DNA from: JBAXTU01 sp037130015
GTDB taxonomy: Bacteria > Patescibacteriota > Patescibacteriia > 2-01-FULL-39-33
Assembly (NCBI GenBank): GCA_037130015.1
Contig: JBAXTU010000023.1
Location: 1-12,437 of the forward strand
Length of the DNA: 12,437 nucleotides
Reading direction: 5' to 3'
Below the pieces are notes generated by a model. It made no database searches. It was not told where the DNA came from and worked only from the letters and a program-made list of their open reading frames with translations. Position 1 is the first letter of the stretch. Every line of letters begins with the position of its first letter. The position numbers were made by a program, and so were the translations under genes. Of the stretch, positions 7,183 to 12,437 are shown piece after piece.

Positions 7183-8187
7183 TTAAACCGCCAAGGCCAT
7201 TTCCACCAAACGATTGGAATAACCCCATTCATTATCATACCAAGCCAAGACCTTGACTAAATTGCCACCAACAACCTTGGTGTAAGCCAAATCAGCAATC
7301 GTGGAATAAGTAGTACCGACAATGTCGGAAGAAACCGGTTCATCATCCGGACCAGTGACACCTAAAATATTTTTGTATAATGGCAATTTACTGGCCGCCA
7401 CCAAAGCCTGATTAACTTCTTCAACTGTGACATCTTTTTTGAGCACGGCAGTAATATCGGAAAGCGAACCACACAAAACCGGCACACGCACTGCTATGCC
7501 ATCAAATTTTCCTTTGAGCTCAGGAATCACCAGCGCCGTGGCTTTGGCCGCACCAGTCGTGGAAGGCGCCATATTAATAGCGCCAGCACGTCCGCGTCGC
7601 AAATCCTTGGGATCAGGGCCATCCACGAGTTTTTGCGTGGCTGTATAAGCATGAATAGTGGTCATGAGCGCTTTGTCCACACCAAATTTGCTTTCCAAAA
7701 CCTGAATAACAGGCGCAATACAGTTGGTAGTGCAAGAGGCATTGGAAACAATTTTGGCTTTGCCCAAATTCTTTTTGGTGTATTCAGTTCCAAAAACCAA
7801 GGTCGTGGTTTCGGCGTCTTTGGCCGGAGCTGACAATACAACTTTTTTAGCGCCGGCTTTGAGGTGCATTTCCAAATCAGCTTGTTTGTCAAAAAATCCC
7901 GTGCATTCCAAAACCACATCCACGCCCATTTTTTTCCAAGGTAATTTTGATGGATCTTTTTCGGCCAAGACCGGATATTTTTTGCCATCCACAATCAGGC
8001 CTTTGTCATCATAGCTAATACTTTTGCCATAATTTCCATAAACCGTGTCGTGTTTCAATAGATAAGCCAAAGTTTTGGCGTCGGTCAAGTCATTGATGGC
8101 CACGACTTGCAGATTTTTTTTGGTGAGGGCGATTTTGAAAGCGGCTCGGCCAATGCGACCAAAACCATTGATAGCGATTTTTTTCAT
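7183..8187 (-). CDS. gap: Glyceraldehyde-3-phosphate dehydrogenase, type I
   Basis: A 334-residue cytosolic glycolytic enzyme that oxidises glyceraldehyde 3-phosphate with NAD+ and phosphate to 1,3-bisphosphoglycerate. INGFGRIGR (6-14) is the Rossmann nucleotide-binding loop, and the strand ending in IND (31-33) supplies the adenosine-contacting Asp typical of NAD-preferring forms. SNASCTTNC (148-156) holds the catalytic Cys152; His179 (TTIHAYT) is the base. RRGRAGAINMAPSTTGAA (197-214) and WYDNEWGYSNR (316-326) are family signatures. Length and motifs are complete. The gene is monocistronic, with its own promoter, a hairpin-forming dyad in the leader, and a terminator. The initial MKKIAINGFGRIGR fixes the start, though no SD is present. 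Confidence 0.98.
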   Translation of the reverse strand: MKKIAINGFGRIGRAAFKIALTKKNLQVVAINDLTDAKTLAYLLKHDTVYGNYGKSISYDDKGLIVDGKKYPVLAEKDPSKLPWKKMGVDVVLECTGFFDKQADLEMHLKAGAKKVVLSAPAKDAETTTLVFGTEYTKKNLGKAKIVSNASCTTNCIAPVIQVLESKFGVDKALMTTIHAYTATQKLVDGPDPKDLRRGRAGAINMAPSTTGAAKATALVIPELKGKFDGIAVRVPVLCGSLSDITAVLKKDVTVEEVNQALVAASKLPLYKNILGVTGPDDEPVSSDIVGTTYSTIADLAYTKVVGGNLVKVLAWYDNEWGYSNRLVEMALAV

Positions 8188-8221
8188 AAAATATTTTTTT
8201 TAGATTATTAAAAGATTTAAC

Positions 8222-8243
8222 GTTACGTAGCATGTTACGTAAC
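8222..8243 (-). repeat. Inverted repeat in the gap leader (operator or RNA hairpin)
   Basis: GTTACGTA (8222-8229) and TACGTAAC (8236-8243) are perfect inverted repeats around GCATGT. The second copy lies inside the 10-bp palindrome GTTACGTAAC (8234-8243), and GTTACGTA starts twice, 12 bp apart. The element lies just downstream of the predicted start (about 8246). It could be a dimer-binding operator or an 8-bp hairpin near the mRNA 5' end. Confidence 0.6.
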
Positions 8244-8252
8244 AATGGATTC

Positions 8253-8261
8253 ATTATAGCA
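8253..8261 (-). promoter_or_regulatory. Extended -10 promoter of gap
   Basis: The minus strand reads TGCTATAAT, a perfect extended -10. At 17-bp spacing the -35 position is only a T-run belonging to the upstream terminator tail, so activity must rest on the extended -10. Predicted start about 8246; leader about 59 nt. Confidence 0.65.
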
Positions 8262-8275
8262 AATTTTTAAAGAAT

Positions 8276-8303
8276 AAAAAAATCCGACCACTTTGGCCGG
8301 ATT
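8276..8303 (-). terminator. Intrinsic terminator of the rpsB-tsf-ricT operon
   Basis: A 10-bp stem (8281-8290 with 8294-8303, one G-U pair) around a 3-nt loop, followed on the minus strand by a T-run (8280-8276). It lies 13 nt past the stop at 8317. Confidence 0.88.
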
Positions 8304-8316
8304 TTAAAATTAAAAT

Positions 8317-9144
8317 TTATTTTCCATCAGCCTTATCAACAATGGGAATTTCCACAATCACTTTTTTGGCACCGTCTTTTTCAGGATCAAGCAAGACATC
8401 CACGCTTTTTTTGAGCACATGCCAACCAATAATTTCTCCCCTACCATGCTTGGTTTTTACTCGTGTGCCTTTGGCTGGCAATTTTTTAATCATGTCTTCA
8501 TACATTTCTTCTTCATAAGCCAGACAGCACTTGAGGCGACCGCACACGCCAGACAATCTCTCAGCGCCACGATGCTCAACTTGCTGGTGCTCTGCATATT
8601 CCGAAGACACATTACCGAGCTTTTTCAAATGACCACGGCAACACACACCCTTGCCACATGAGCCGACATCGGCCACGAGTTTGGCTTCGTCACGCACACC
8701 CAATTGATGTAGACGAATTGAACGTTGAAAATGACGGCTCAAATCTTTGACCGCATTTCTAAAATCAACCCGGCCATCAGCAATAAAAGCAAAAATTAAT
8801 CGCCTGTCATCATATGAAAAATAGCAATCAATTAACTTCATTTCCAAACCGTATTTTTTCAAAACCTGCCGGCAATCGCGAATAGCGTCTTTTTTCTTCT
8901 TGGCGGAATTGTTGGCGGAGACGACTTTCAAATCCTCTGGTGAAGCCAAAGAATCAATGGGACGAATTTCGCCATATTCTTTGAGTTGGTCAGGCGTCAA
9001 TTCTTGAAATTCAATCAGCTTGCCCAGTTCTTGTCCAAATTCTGTGGTCACCATCACCAAATCGCCAACTTTAAAATCCACGCCTTGAGGATCAAAAGCA
9101 TAATATTTATCCCACGAATTGAATTGAACGAGAGCAACACGCAT
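8317..9144 (-). CDS. ricT: PSP1-domain protein, RicT/YaaT-like
   Basis: A 275-residue protein of the PSP1 family. In Bacillus, RicT works with RicA and RicF in a complex that carries [4Fe-4S] clusters and tunes RNase Y cleavage of mRNAs. The diagnostic block is IRLHQLGVRDEAKL (143-156), then CGKGVCC (163-169) and SGVCGRLKCCLAYE (198-211). Cysteines 163, 168, 169, 201, 206 and 207 are the expected cluster ligands or their neighbours. The N-terminal half (VALVQF...FKVGDLVMVTTEFGQELGKL) matches the PSP1 beta-rich start. The C-terminal part (VKTKHGRGEIIGW, 229-241) is the usual trailing beta segment. The start is 4 nt past the tsf stop with no SD, so it is the third gene of the ribosomal operon. 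An RNase Y function in this organism is inference; the family call is firm. Confidence 0.92.
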   Translation of the reverse strand: MRVALVQFNSWDKYYAFDPQGVDFKVGDLVMVTTEFGQELGKLIEFQELTPDQLKEYGEIRPIDSLASPEDLKVVSANNSAKKKKDAIRDCRQVLKKYGLEMKLIDCYFSYDDRRLIFAFIADGRVDFRNAVKDLSRHFQRSIRLHQLGVRDEAKLVADVGSCGKGVCCRGHLKKLGNVSSEYAEHQQVEHRGAERLSGVCGRLKCCLAYEEEMYEDMIKKLPAKGTRVKTKHGRGEIIGWHVLKKSVDVLLDPEKDGAKKVIVEIPIVDKADGK

Positions 9145-9148
9145 TTAA

Positions 9149-9922
9149 TTAAATTTGAAATTTTTTAAATTCTAAAATCTGAGCCGTGCCAATAATGTCT
9201 TTGATTTTTTTACTATCATCTTTTATATACACCTGATTCAACAGACAATTTTCTTCATAAAATTTGGCGAGCTTGCCGTCAATGATTTTATCCCAAATAG
9301 CTTCTGGCTTATTTTCTTTTTTGAGTAATTCGCGATAAATTTCTTTTTCTTTATCCAAAATTTCAGCAGGCACGTCTTCGGGTTTTAAATATTTTGGCGA
9401 CATGGCCGCGGCTTGCATGGCCACTTCGTTGGCAACAACTTCATCACCGCCATCCAACACCACAATGGCTGCCACTTTTTTATTTGAATGAATATAGCGT
9501 CCAAGCCTGGCGCCAGAAAAAATTGCGACATCAGCTAATTGGATATTCTCCCCTATTTTCAAAACTAAATCTTTGACTTTAGTGTCAGCTGAAGTTTTAA
9601 AAGCTTCCACATCACCACCAGCTAAAAGTTCGCTGGCAAAATCAGAAGCGGTTTTTTGAAAATCTTCACCGCGGGACACAAAATCTGTTTCGCAAACCAA
9701 AACAATAGTCGCGCATTTTTGGCTGTCGCCAGTAAAAGCGATCACGCCTTCTTTGACACTGCGTTCTGCTTTATTAGCGGCTTTGATTTCGCCTTTTTTG
9801 CGAAGCCCTTCCACGGCCAAATTAATATCACCACCAGCTTCTTCCAAAGCTTTTTTACAATCACCAATACCGGCTCCGGTCTTGTCGCGAAGCGCGGAAA
9901 TTGTTTGAAGATCAATAGGCAT
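9149..9922 (-). CDS. tsf: Translation elongation factor Ts
   Basis: The 257-residue guanine-nucleotide exchange factor that recycles EF-Tu-GDP to EF-Tu-GTP in the cytosol. Residues 5-44 are the N-terminal UBA-like domain, with LRDKTGAGIGDCKKALEE (11-28) and LRKKG (40-44). CETDFVSR (77-84) is the signature whose Asp-Phe pair enters EF-Tu and displaces magnesium. KVAAIVVLDGG and NEVAMQAAAMSPKYL belong to the dimerisation/core domain, and the C-terminal helical module (from about 205) holds the LLKKE...FYEENCLLNQ motif. It is slightly shorter than the E. coli protein (283 aa). It follows rpsB by 51 nt in the usual rpsB-tsf order; I see no promoter, terminator or SD in that gap. Confidence 0.97.
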   Translation of the reverse strand: MPIDLQTISALRDKTGAGIGDCKKALEEAGGDINLAVEGLRKKGEIKAANKAERSVKEGVIAFTGDSQKCATIVLVCETDFVSRGEDFQKTASDFASELLAGGDVEAFKTSADTKVKDLVLKIGENIQLADVAIFSGARLGRYIHSNKKVAAIVVLDGGDEVVANEVAMQAAAMSPKYLKPEDVPAEILDKEKEIYRELLKKENKPEAIWDKIIDGKLAKFYEENCLLNQVYIKDDSKKIKDIIGTAQILEFKKFQI

Positions 9923-9973
9923 AATTAAAAAATTATTTTTTAAGATGTTCTAAAGTTTTTTTAACAACAAGAA

Positions 9974-10675
9974 TTAAGCCTTGGCTACTTCTTGTTTGCT
10001 TTTGCCGTCATTAATTGCATCGGCAATAACAGAGGTGATGAGTTCAATGGATTTGACCGCATCATCATTAGCAGGTATAGGATAATCTAAATGATCGGGA
10101 TTAATATTGGTATCGCAAAAACCAACAATCGGCACTTTTTTATTTTTGGCTTCGGCAATAGCGGTTTTTTCTTTTTTGGCATCAAGCACAAAAATAGCAT
10201 CTGGAATTTTTCGCATGTCAGTGAGACCGCCAACTGATTTTTCTAATTTTTCAATTTCTTTGCCGAATTGTGATTGTTCTTTTTTGGTATATTTGGCAAG
10301 AGCTCCGGTTTCTTGCTTTTCTTTGAGCTCTTTATATTTTTTAATTAATTTGCTCACATGATTGAAATTGGTGAACATGCCACCAATCCAGCGTTCGGTA
10401 ATATAAGGCATGCCTGTTTCTAGAGCATACTTTTTGATAATTTTTTGACCTTGCTTCTTGGTGCCCACAAATAAAATCACACCGCCTTTTTGGGCGACAC
10501 CACGCAAGAAATCACTGGCTTCTTGCAGTTTGTCTAGGGTTTGTTCCAAGTCAATAATATGCACACCACCACGTTCAATGAAAATAAAATCTTTCATCTT
10601 GGGGTGCCATCTGCGTCCTTGGTGTCCGAAGTGTACTCCTGATTGGAGCAACTCCAAAATTGTTGGTTTGTTCAT
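9974..10675 (-). CDS. rpsB: Small-subunit ribosomal protein S2
   Basis: A 233-residue protein of the 30S subunit. GVHFGHQ (13-19), RWHPKMKDFIF (22-32), RWIGGMFTNF (95-104) and the DTN...PDHLDYPIPANDDA block (188-206) are S2 signatures. Residues about 105-150 form the long charged coiled-coil hairpin that contacts 16S rRNA. It is first gene of rpsB-tsf-ricT. Unlike most genes here it has an SD-like AAAGGAA (10690-10684) about 10 nt before the ATG. It is preceded by a long leader with a predicted branched fold, which suggests feedback control by S2 as known in other bacteria; the structure itself is not one I recognise. Confidence 0.97.
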   Translation of the reverse strand: MNKPTILELLQSGVHFGHQGRRWHPKMKDFIFIERGGVHIIDLEQTLDKLQEASDFLRGVAQKGGVILFVGTKKQGQKIIKKYALETGMPYITERWIGGMFTNFNHVSKLIKKYKELKEKQETGALAKYTKKEQSQFGKEIEKLEKSVGGLTDMRKIPDAIFVLDAKKEKTAIAEAKNKKVPIVGFCDTNINPDHLDYPIPANDDAVKSIELITSVIADAINDGKSKQEVAKA

Positions 10676-10690
10676 AAATTGTTTTCCTTT

Positions 10691-10796
10691 CTGCCTCTAC
10701 TTCTTAGATCCTGCAAAATTGCGGGACAAGGAAAAATTTGCTGATACAGATCGGCTTTTGACTTGCCAATTCATATCAGTAGAAGAAGTATGAGGA
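10691..10796 (-). promoter_or_regulatory. Structured rpsB leader RNA (candidate S2 autoregulatory element)
   Basis: In the ~150-nt leader, 10795-10783 pairs with 10705-10694: a 12-bp helix with one bulged A at 10791. Inside it are two hairpins. P2 runs from 10779 to 10741, with CTGATA/TATCAG at the base and TTGGC/GCCGA near a 9-nt loop. P3 (10740-10713) pairs CAAATT with AATTTTG with one bulge, and has an alternative TCCCGCA/TGCAGGA pairing (10726-10709). Together they make a three-way junction ending just before the SD. This was found by eye; no energies were calculated. Confidence 0.6.
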
Positions 10797-10830
10797 TTTT
10801 TACTTAATTATTAAATTTCTTAATACCGAT

Positions 10831-10859
10831 ACTTTAACAGAATCAGAAAAAAAAGTCAA
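10831..10859 (-). promoter_or_regulatory. Promoter of the rpsB operon
   Basis: TTGACT (10859-10854), a 17-bp spacer and TAAAGT (10836-10831), with TGT before the -10 (extended type). The predicted start near 10824 gives a leader of about 150 nt. Confidence 0.75.
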
Positions 10860-10864
10860 ACAAG

Positions 10865-10899
10865 AAAAAACCCGGATTTTTAACATTAAAATCCGGGTT
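10865..10899 (-). terminator. Intrinsic terminator of the MFS gene
   Basis: A perfect 12-bp stem, AACCCGGATTTT (10869-10880) with AAAATCCGGGTT (10888-10899), and a 7-nt loop. A T-run (10870-10865) follows on the minus strand. It lies 20 nt past the MFS stop and just ahead of the rpsB promoter. Confidence 0.9.
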
Positions 10900-10918
10900 A
10901 TGAATGAGAGATTCAGAC

Positions 10919-12121
10919 TTATGACACTGATTTAGCCTCCTTAAAAAGACGAAAATAAGTGAATACCAGCCAGGCACCGCCAATAAGCACTGTCATTCCC
11001 AAAATCTGCAGACAAACTGGCAATGACCAAACGGCTAGCAATCCGCCAAAAGCCAAAAGAGCGATCAGTTGCGCCAGCTCTGAAACTGCCGATTTGACCG
11101 ACAAAACCGTGGCGCGATTTTCTGAATCCAAATACTGATTCAAAAAATCAGTCATGAACGGATCAAAATAACCTCTGACAAAATTTTGGGTAATAACTAG
11201 CCAAGCCGCCCAAGGCGCTACAGCCGTGCCCATAATCAAAATCGGAACAAACAGACAGGCTAAAATAACAATTATACTGCCTACATCGCCCAAACGATCA
11301 TGGATTTTTTGAGTTGAATAACTGCTGACAGCCGCCACCAAATTCAGGGCGCAAAAGATGTAGCCGAATTTGGTCAGTGACAAACCCACCAATTGAAAAT
11401 ATGGATTATAACTAAAAAACCATAATTTTCCAGCCACGCTCACCAGCACAATAAAACCAATGGCCCATTTCACTTTTTTGTGATTGGCCACAAACAGCAC
11501 ACTGGCTTTCATCAACGAAAAATGTCCGGAGCTGTTGTATTTTTTATTACCCGCATATGGCGGTTCAGTCAAAAAAAACAACAACAGAAAATTAATAGCT
11601 AACGGGGGCAGACAAAGATACAAAGGCCAACGGATATTTATTTCCGAAACCCAGCCACAGACTAACGCGCACACAGCTACTAGCACAAAACGATAGCCAG
11701 ACATTTTGCCCAGCAGATTACGATGCTCTGATTCGCGTCCAAGGAATCGCAAACTGTCATACAGCAAAGCTGAATCCGCTCCGGACAAAAAAGTATAACC
11801 GGCAAAAGCCACGATATTAGCCAGCCACATTTCCCATTTAGTTGTGGCACATGAAAACATCAACATCATCAGAATCAACAAACCAGAACCGATCATCATG
11901 GTTTTTTTACGACCAATCAAATCAGCCAAAGCGCCAGTGGGCACTTGCAGAAGAATGGCGGTCACAATACAAGCCGACTCCATCAAATACACCTCTGACA
12001 AACTCATCTTTGATGCCATTTGGATAAAAATAATAAGTACTGGTCCCCAAAACAAGGGTTCCTTGAGCATCCAAAATATGGCATACAAACGAACATTGCG
12101 CAGTGCTTTTTCCTTATTCAT
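10919..12121 (-). CDS. Major facilitator superfamily (MFS) transporter, probable exporter
   Basis: A 400-residue membrane protein with about 12 hydrophobic helices in two halves, split by a polar loop near residues 187-217. GALADLIGRKKTMM (63-76) is the MFS loop 2-3 motif (motif A), with the conserved Gly, Asp and Arg/Lys. SGADSALLYDSL (113-124) resembles a block found in small multidrug or antibiotic-efflux MFS proteins. The substrate cannot be read from sequence; proton-driven export is inference. The second half has VRGYFDPFMTDFLNQYLDSENRATVLS (315-341), also typical of this subgroup. The ATG at 12121 has an SD-like AGAGGT about 7 nt upstream, unlike most genes here. I see no promoter between the upstream intrinsic terminator (12217-12245) and the gene, so expression probably needs read-through of that terminator. 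Confidence 0.9.
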   Translation of the reverse strand: MNKEKALRNVRLYAIFWMLKEPLFWGPVLIIFIQMASKMSLSEVYLMESACIVTAILLQVPTGALADLIGRKKTMMIGSGLLILMMLMFSCATTKWEMWLANIVAFAGYTFLSGADSALLYDSLRFLGRESEHRNLLGKMSGYRFVLVAVCALVCGWVSEINIRWPLYLCLPPLAINFLLLFFLTEPPYAGNKKYNSSGHFSLMKASVLFVANHKKVKWAIGFIVLVSVAGKLWFFSYNPYFQLVGLSLTKFGYIFCALNLVAAVSSYSTQKIHDRLGDVGSIIVILACLFVPILIMGTAVAPWAAWLVITQNFVRGYFDPFMTDFLNQYLDSENRATVLSVKSAVSELAQLIALLAFGGLLAVWSLPVCLQILGMTVLIGGAWLVFTYFRLFKEAKSVS

Positions 12122-12127
12122 GATAGT

Positions 12128-12135
12128 ACCTCTCT
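12128..12135 (-). promoter_or_regulatory. Ribosome binding site of the MFS gene
   Basis: AGAGAGGT on the minus strand, 6 nt before the ATG at 12121. It supports this start and stands out because most genes here lack an SD. Confidence 0.6.
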
Positions 12136-12216
12136 TTCTTTTGTTGTTAAAGAACGACTTTCAAAAAACTCTCTGGCAAACAACAGGTTTGGCAGTTGGC
12201 GTTTTGACAGACAGAC

Positions 12217-12245
12217 AAATAAAAATCTCGGCTGTCTGGCCGAGA
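12217..12245 (-). terminator. Leader terminator (attenuator) upstream of the MFS gene
   Basis: TCTCGGC (12245-12239 read on the minus strand) pairs with GCCGAGA (12232-12226) around the 6-nt loop CAGACA, followed by TTTTTATTT (12225-12217). It lies about 95 nt before the MFS start and about 170 nt after the promoter. Its 5' arm is also complementary to 12301-12312. Confidence 0.75.
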
Positions 12246-12388
12246 GAGTATTTGAGAAGGTGTTTTTTTAAATAGAGATTATGAGATTATTAATTTAAAC
12301 ACTCTCTGGGCCAAACCACGAGAAAAGACGCCGGAAGCGTCGTAATTGACGCAATCGGTCATGATTGGGTAATTAAAGTGTTTAAATT
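12238..12388 (-). promoter_or_regulatory. Candidate riboswitch/attenuator leader of the MFS gene
   Basis: Two mutually exclusive folds can be read. In the first, AATTTAAACACT (12388-12377) pairs perfectly with AGTGTTTAAATT (12303-12292). This encloses hairpins CAATC/GATTG (12367-12363 with 12356-12352) and GACGC/GCGTC (12341-12337 with 12331-12327), and leaves the terminator free. In the second, GGCCCAGAGAGTGTTT (12312-12297) pairs with AAATACTCTCTCGGCC (12253-12238) with one C-C mismatch and one G-U. This consumes the terminator 5' arm and breaks the 12-bp helix. I recognise no known riboswitch class. Confidence 0.6.
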
Positions 12389-12398
12389 GTTGATTCAT
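12279..12398 (-). CDS. Possible 39-aa leader peptide ORF
   Basis: ATG at 12398 to TAA at 12281-12279: a 39-residue ORF beginning MNQQFKHFNYPIM and ending RVFKLIIS. It starts about 13 nt after the predicted transcription start, so it would be almost leaderless; no SD, as for most genes here. It spans the whole 12-bp helix and the candidate antiterminator strand, so a ribosome on it would change the fold. No membrane segment or known family is apparent. The GC-rich middle could equally reflect RNA structure rather than coding. Either a regulatory leader peptide or a chance ORF. Confidence 0.35.
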   Translation of the reverse strand: MNQQFKHFNYPIMTDCVNYDASGVFSRGLAQRVFKLIIS

Positions 12399-12417
12399 AT
12401 TATTAGATTATGTTTTC

Positions 12418-12426
12418 ATTATACCA
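12418..12426 (-). promoter_or_regulatory. Extended -10 promoter of the MFS leader
   Basis: The minus strand reads TGGTATAAT, a perfect extended -10. The -35 region would lie at or beyond the window edge. The predicted start near 12411 gives a ~290-nt leader to the MFS ATG, or a ~195-nt RNA if the leader terminator acts. Confidence 0.65.
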
Positions 12427-12437
12427 CAATATAAGGA

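Noticed and set aside
12204..12216. GTCTGTCTGTC run, complementary to the terminator loop CAGACAG
   Set aside because: It lies downstream of the termination point, so it cannot prevent termination in the usual way; possibly a chance short repeat.
12238..12388. Assignment of the MFS leader to a known riboswitch (fluoride, purine, guanidine)
   Set aside because: I could not match conserved core sequences of these classes, so it is left unclassified.
1..12437. Alternative genetic code with TGA as Gly or Trp
   Set aside because: No in-frame TGA occurs within the genes, and Trp is encoded by TGG and Gly by GGN. The absence of TGA stops (nine TAA and one TAG, counting the small leader ORF) is explained by AT-rich composition.
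1..12437. tRNA, rRNA, CRISPR array, insertion sequence or prophage genes
   Set aside because: None seen on either strand; all long frames are accounted for by the listed genes.

Overview
The window is AT-rich, compact, and read entirely from the minus strand. Gene content and style point to a Candidate Phyla Radiation (Patescibacteria) genome. The signs are an orphan VirD4/TraD-like ATPase paired with a membrane protein, a sigma-region-4/HARE-HTH fusion, separate secD and secF, short intergenic regions, almost no Shine-Dalgarno (SD) sequences, and TAA as nearly the only stop codon. I cannot name the class. Nothing suggests a recoded TGA.

Layout from high to low coordinates, which is the direction of transcription: (1) 12437-12122, a promoter, a structured leader with a possible 39-codon ORF, and an intrinsic terminator, all upstream of (2) an MFS transporter (12121-10919). 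(3) A promoter and a folded ~150-nt leader precede rpsB (10675-9974), followed by tsf (9922-9149) and a PSP1/RicT-like gene (9144-8317), ending at a terminator. (4) gap (8187-7183) has its own promoter, a dyad in its leader, and a terminator. (5) secD (7029-5527) and secF (to 4548) form an operon ending at a terminator. (6) The sigma4/HARE-HTH gene (4392-3244) is monocistronic. (7) A two-gene operon holds a membrane protein (3157-1628) and a VirD4/TraD-like ATPase (1624 to beyond position 1, incomplete).

Six promoters can be read, and all six have an extended -10 (TGnTAnANT). Only rpsB and the MFS gene have a recognisable SD, and these are also the two genes with elaborate leaders. The most interesting object is the MFS leader. 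A long-range 12-bp helix (12377-12388 with 12292-12303) shares bases with a 16-nt segment (12312-12297). That segment is almost perfectly complementary to the terminator's 5' arm (12253-12238). This is the layout of a transcription attenuator or riboswitch. I do not recognise its class, and it also overlaps a small ORF that could act as a leader peptide. The rpsB leader folds into a predicted three-way junction and is a candidate S2 autoregulatory RNA.

Most genes are housekeeping: translation (S2, EF-Ts), glycolysis (GAPDH) and protein export (SecDF). All structural and regulatory statements come from reading the sequence by eye, without energy calculations or database searches.
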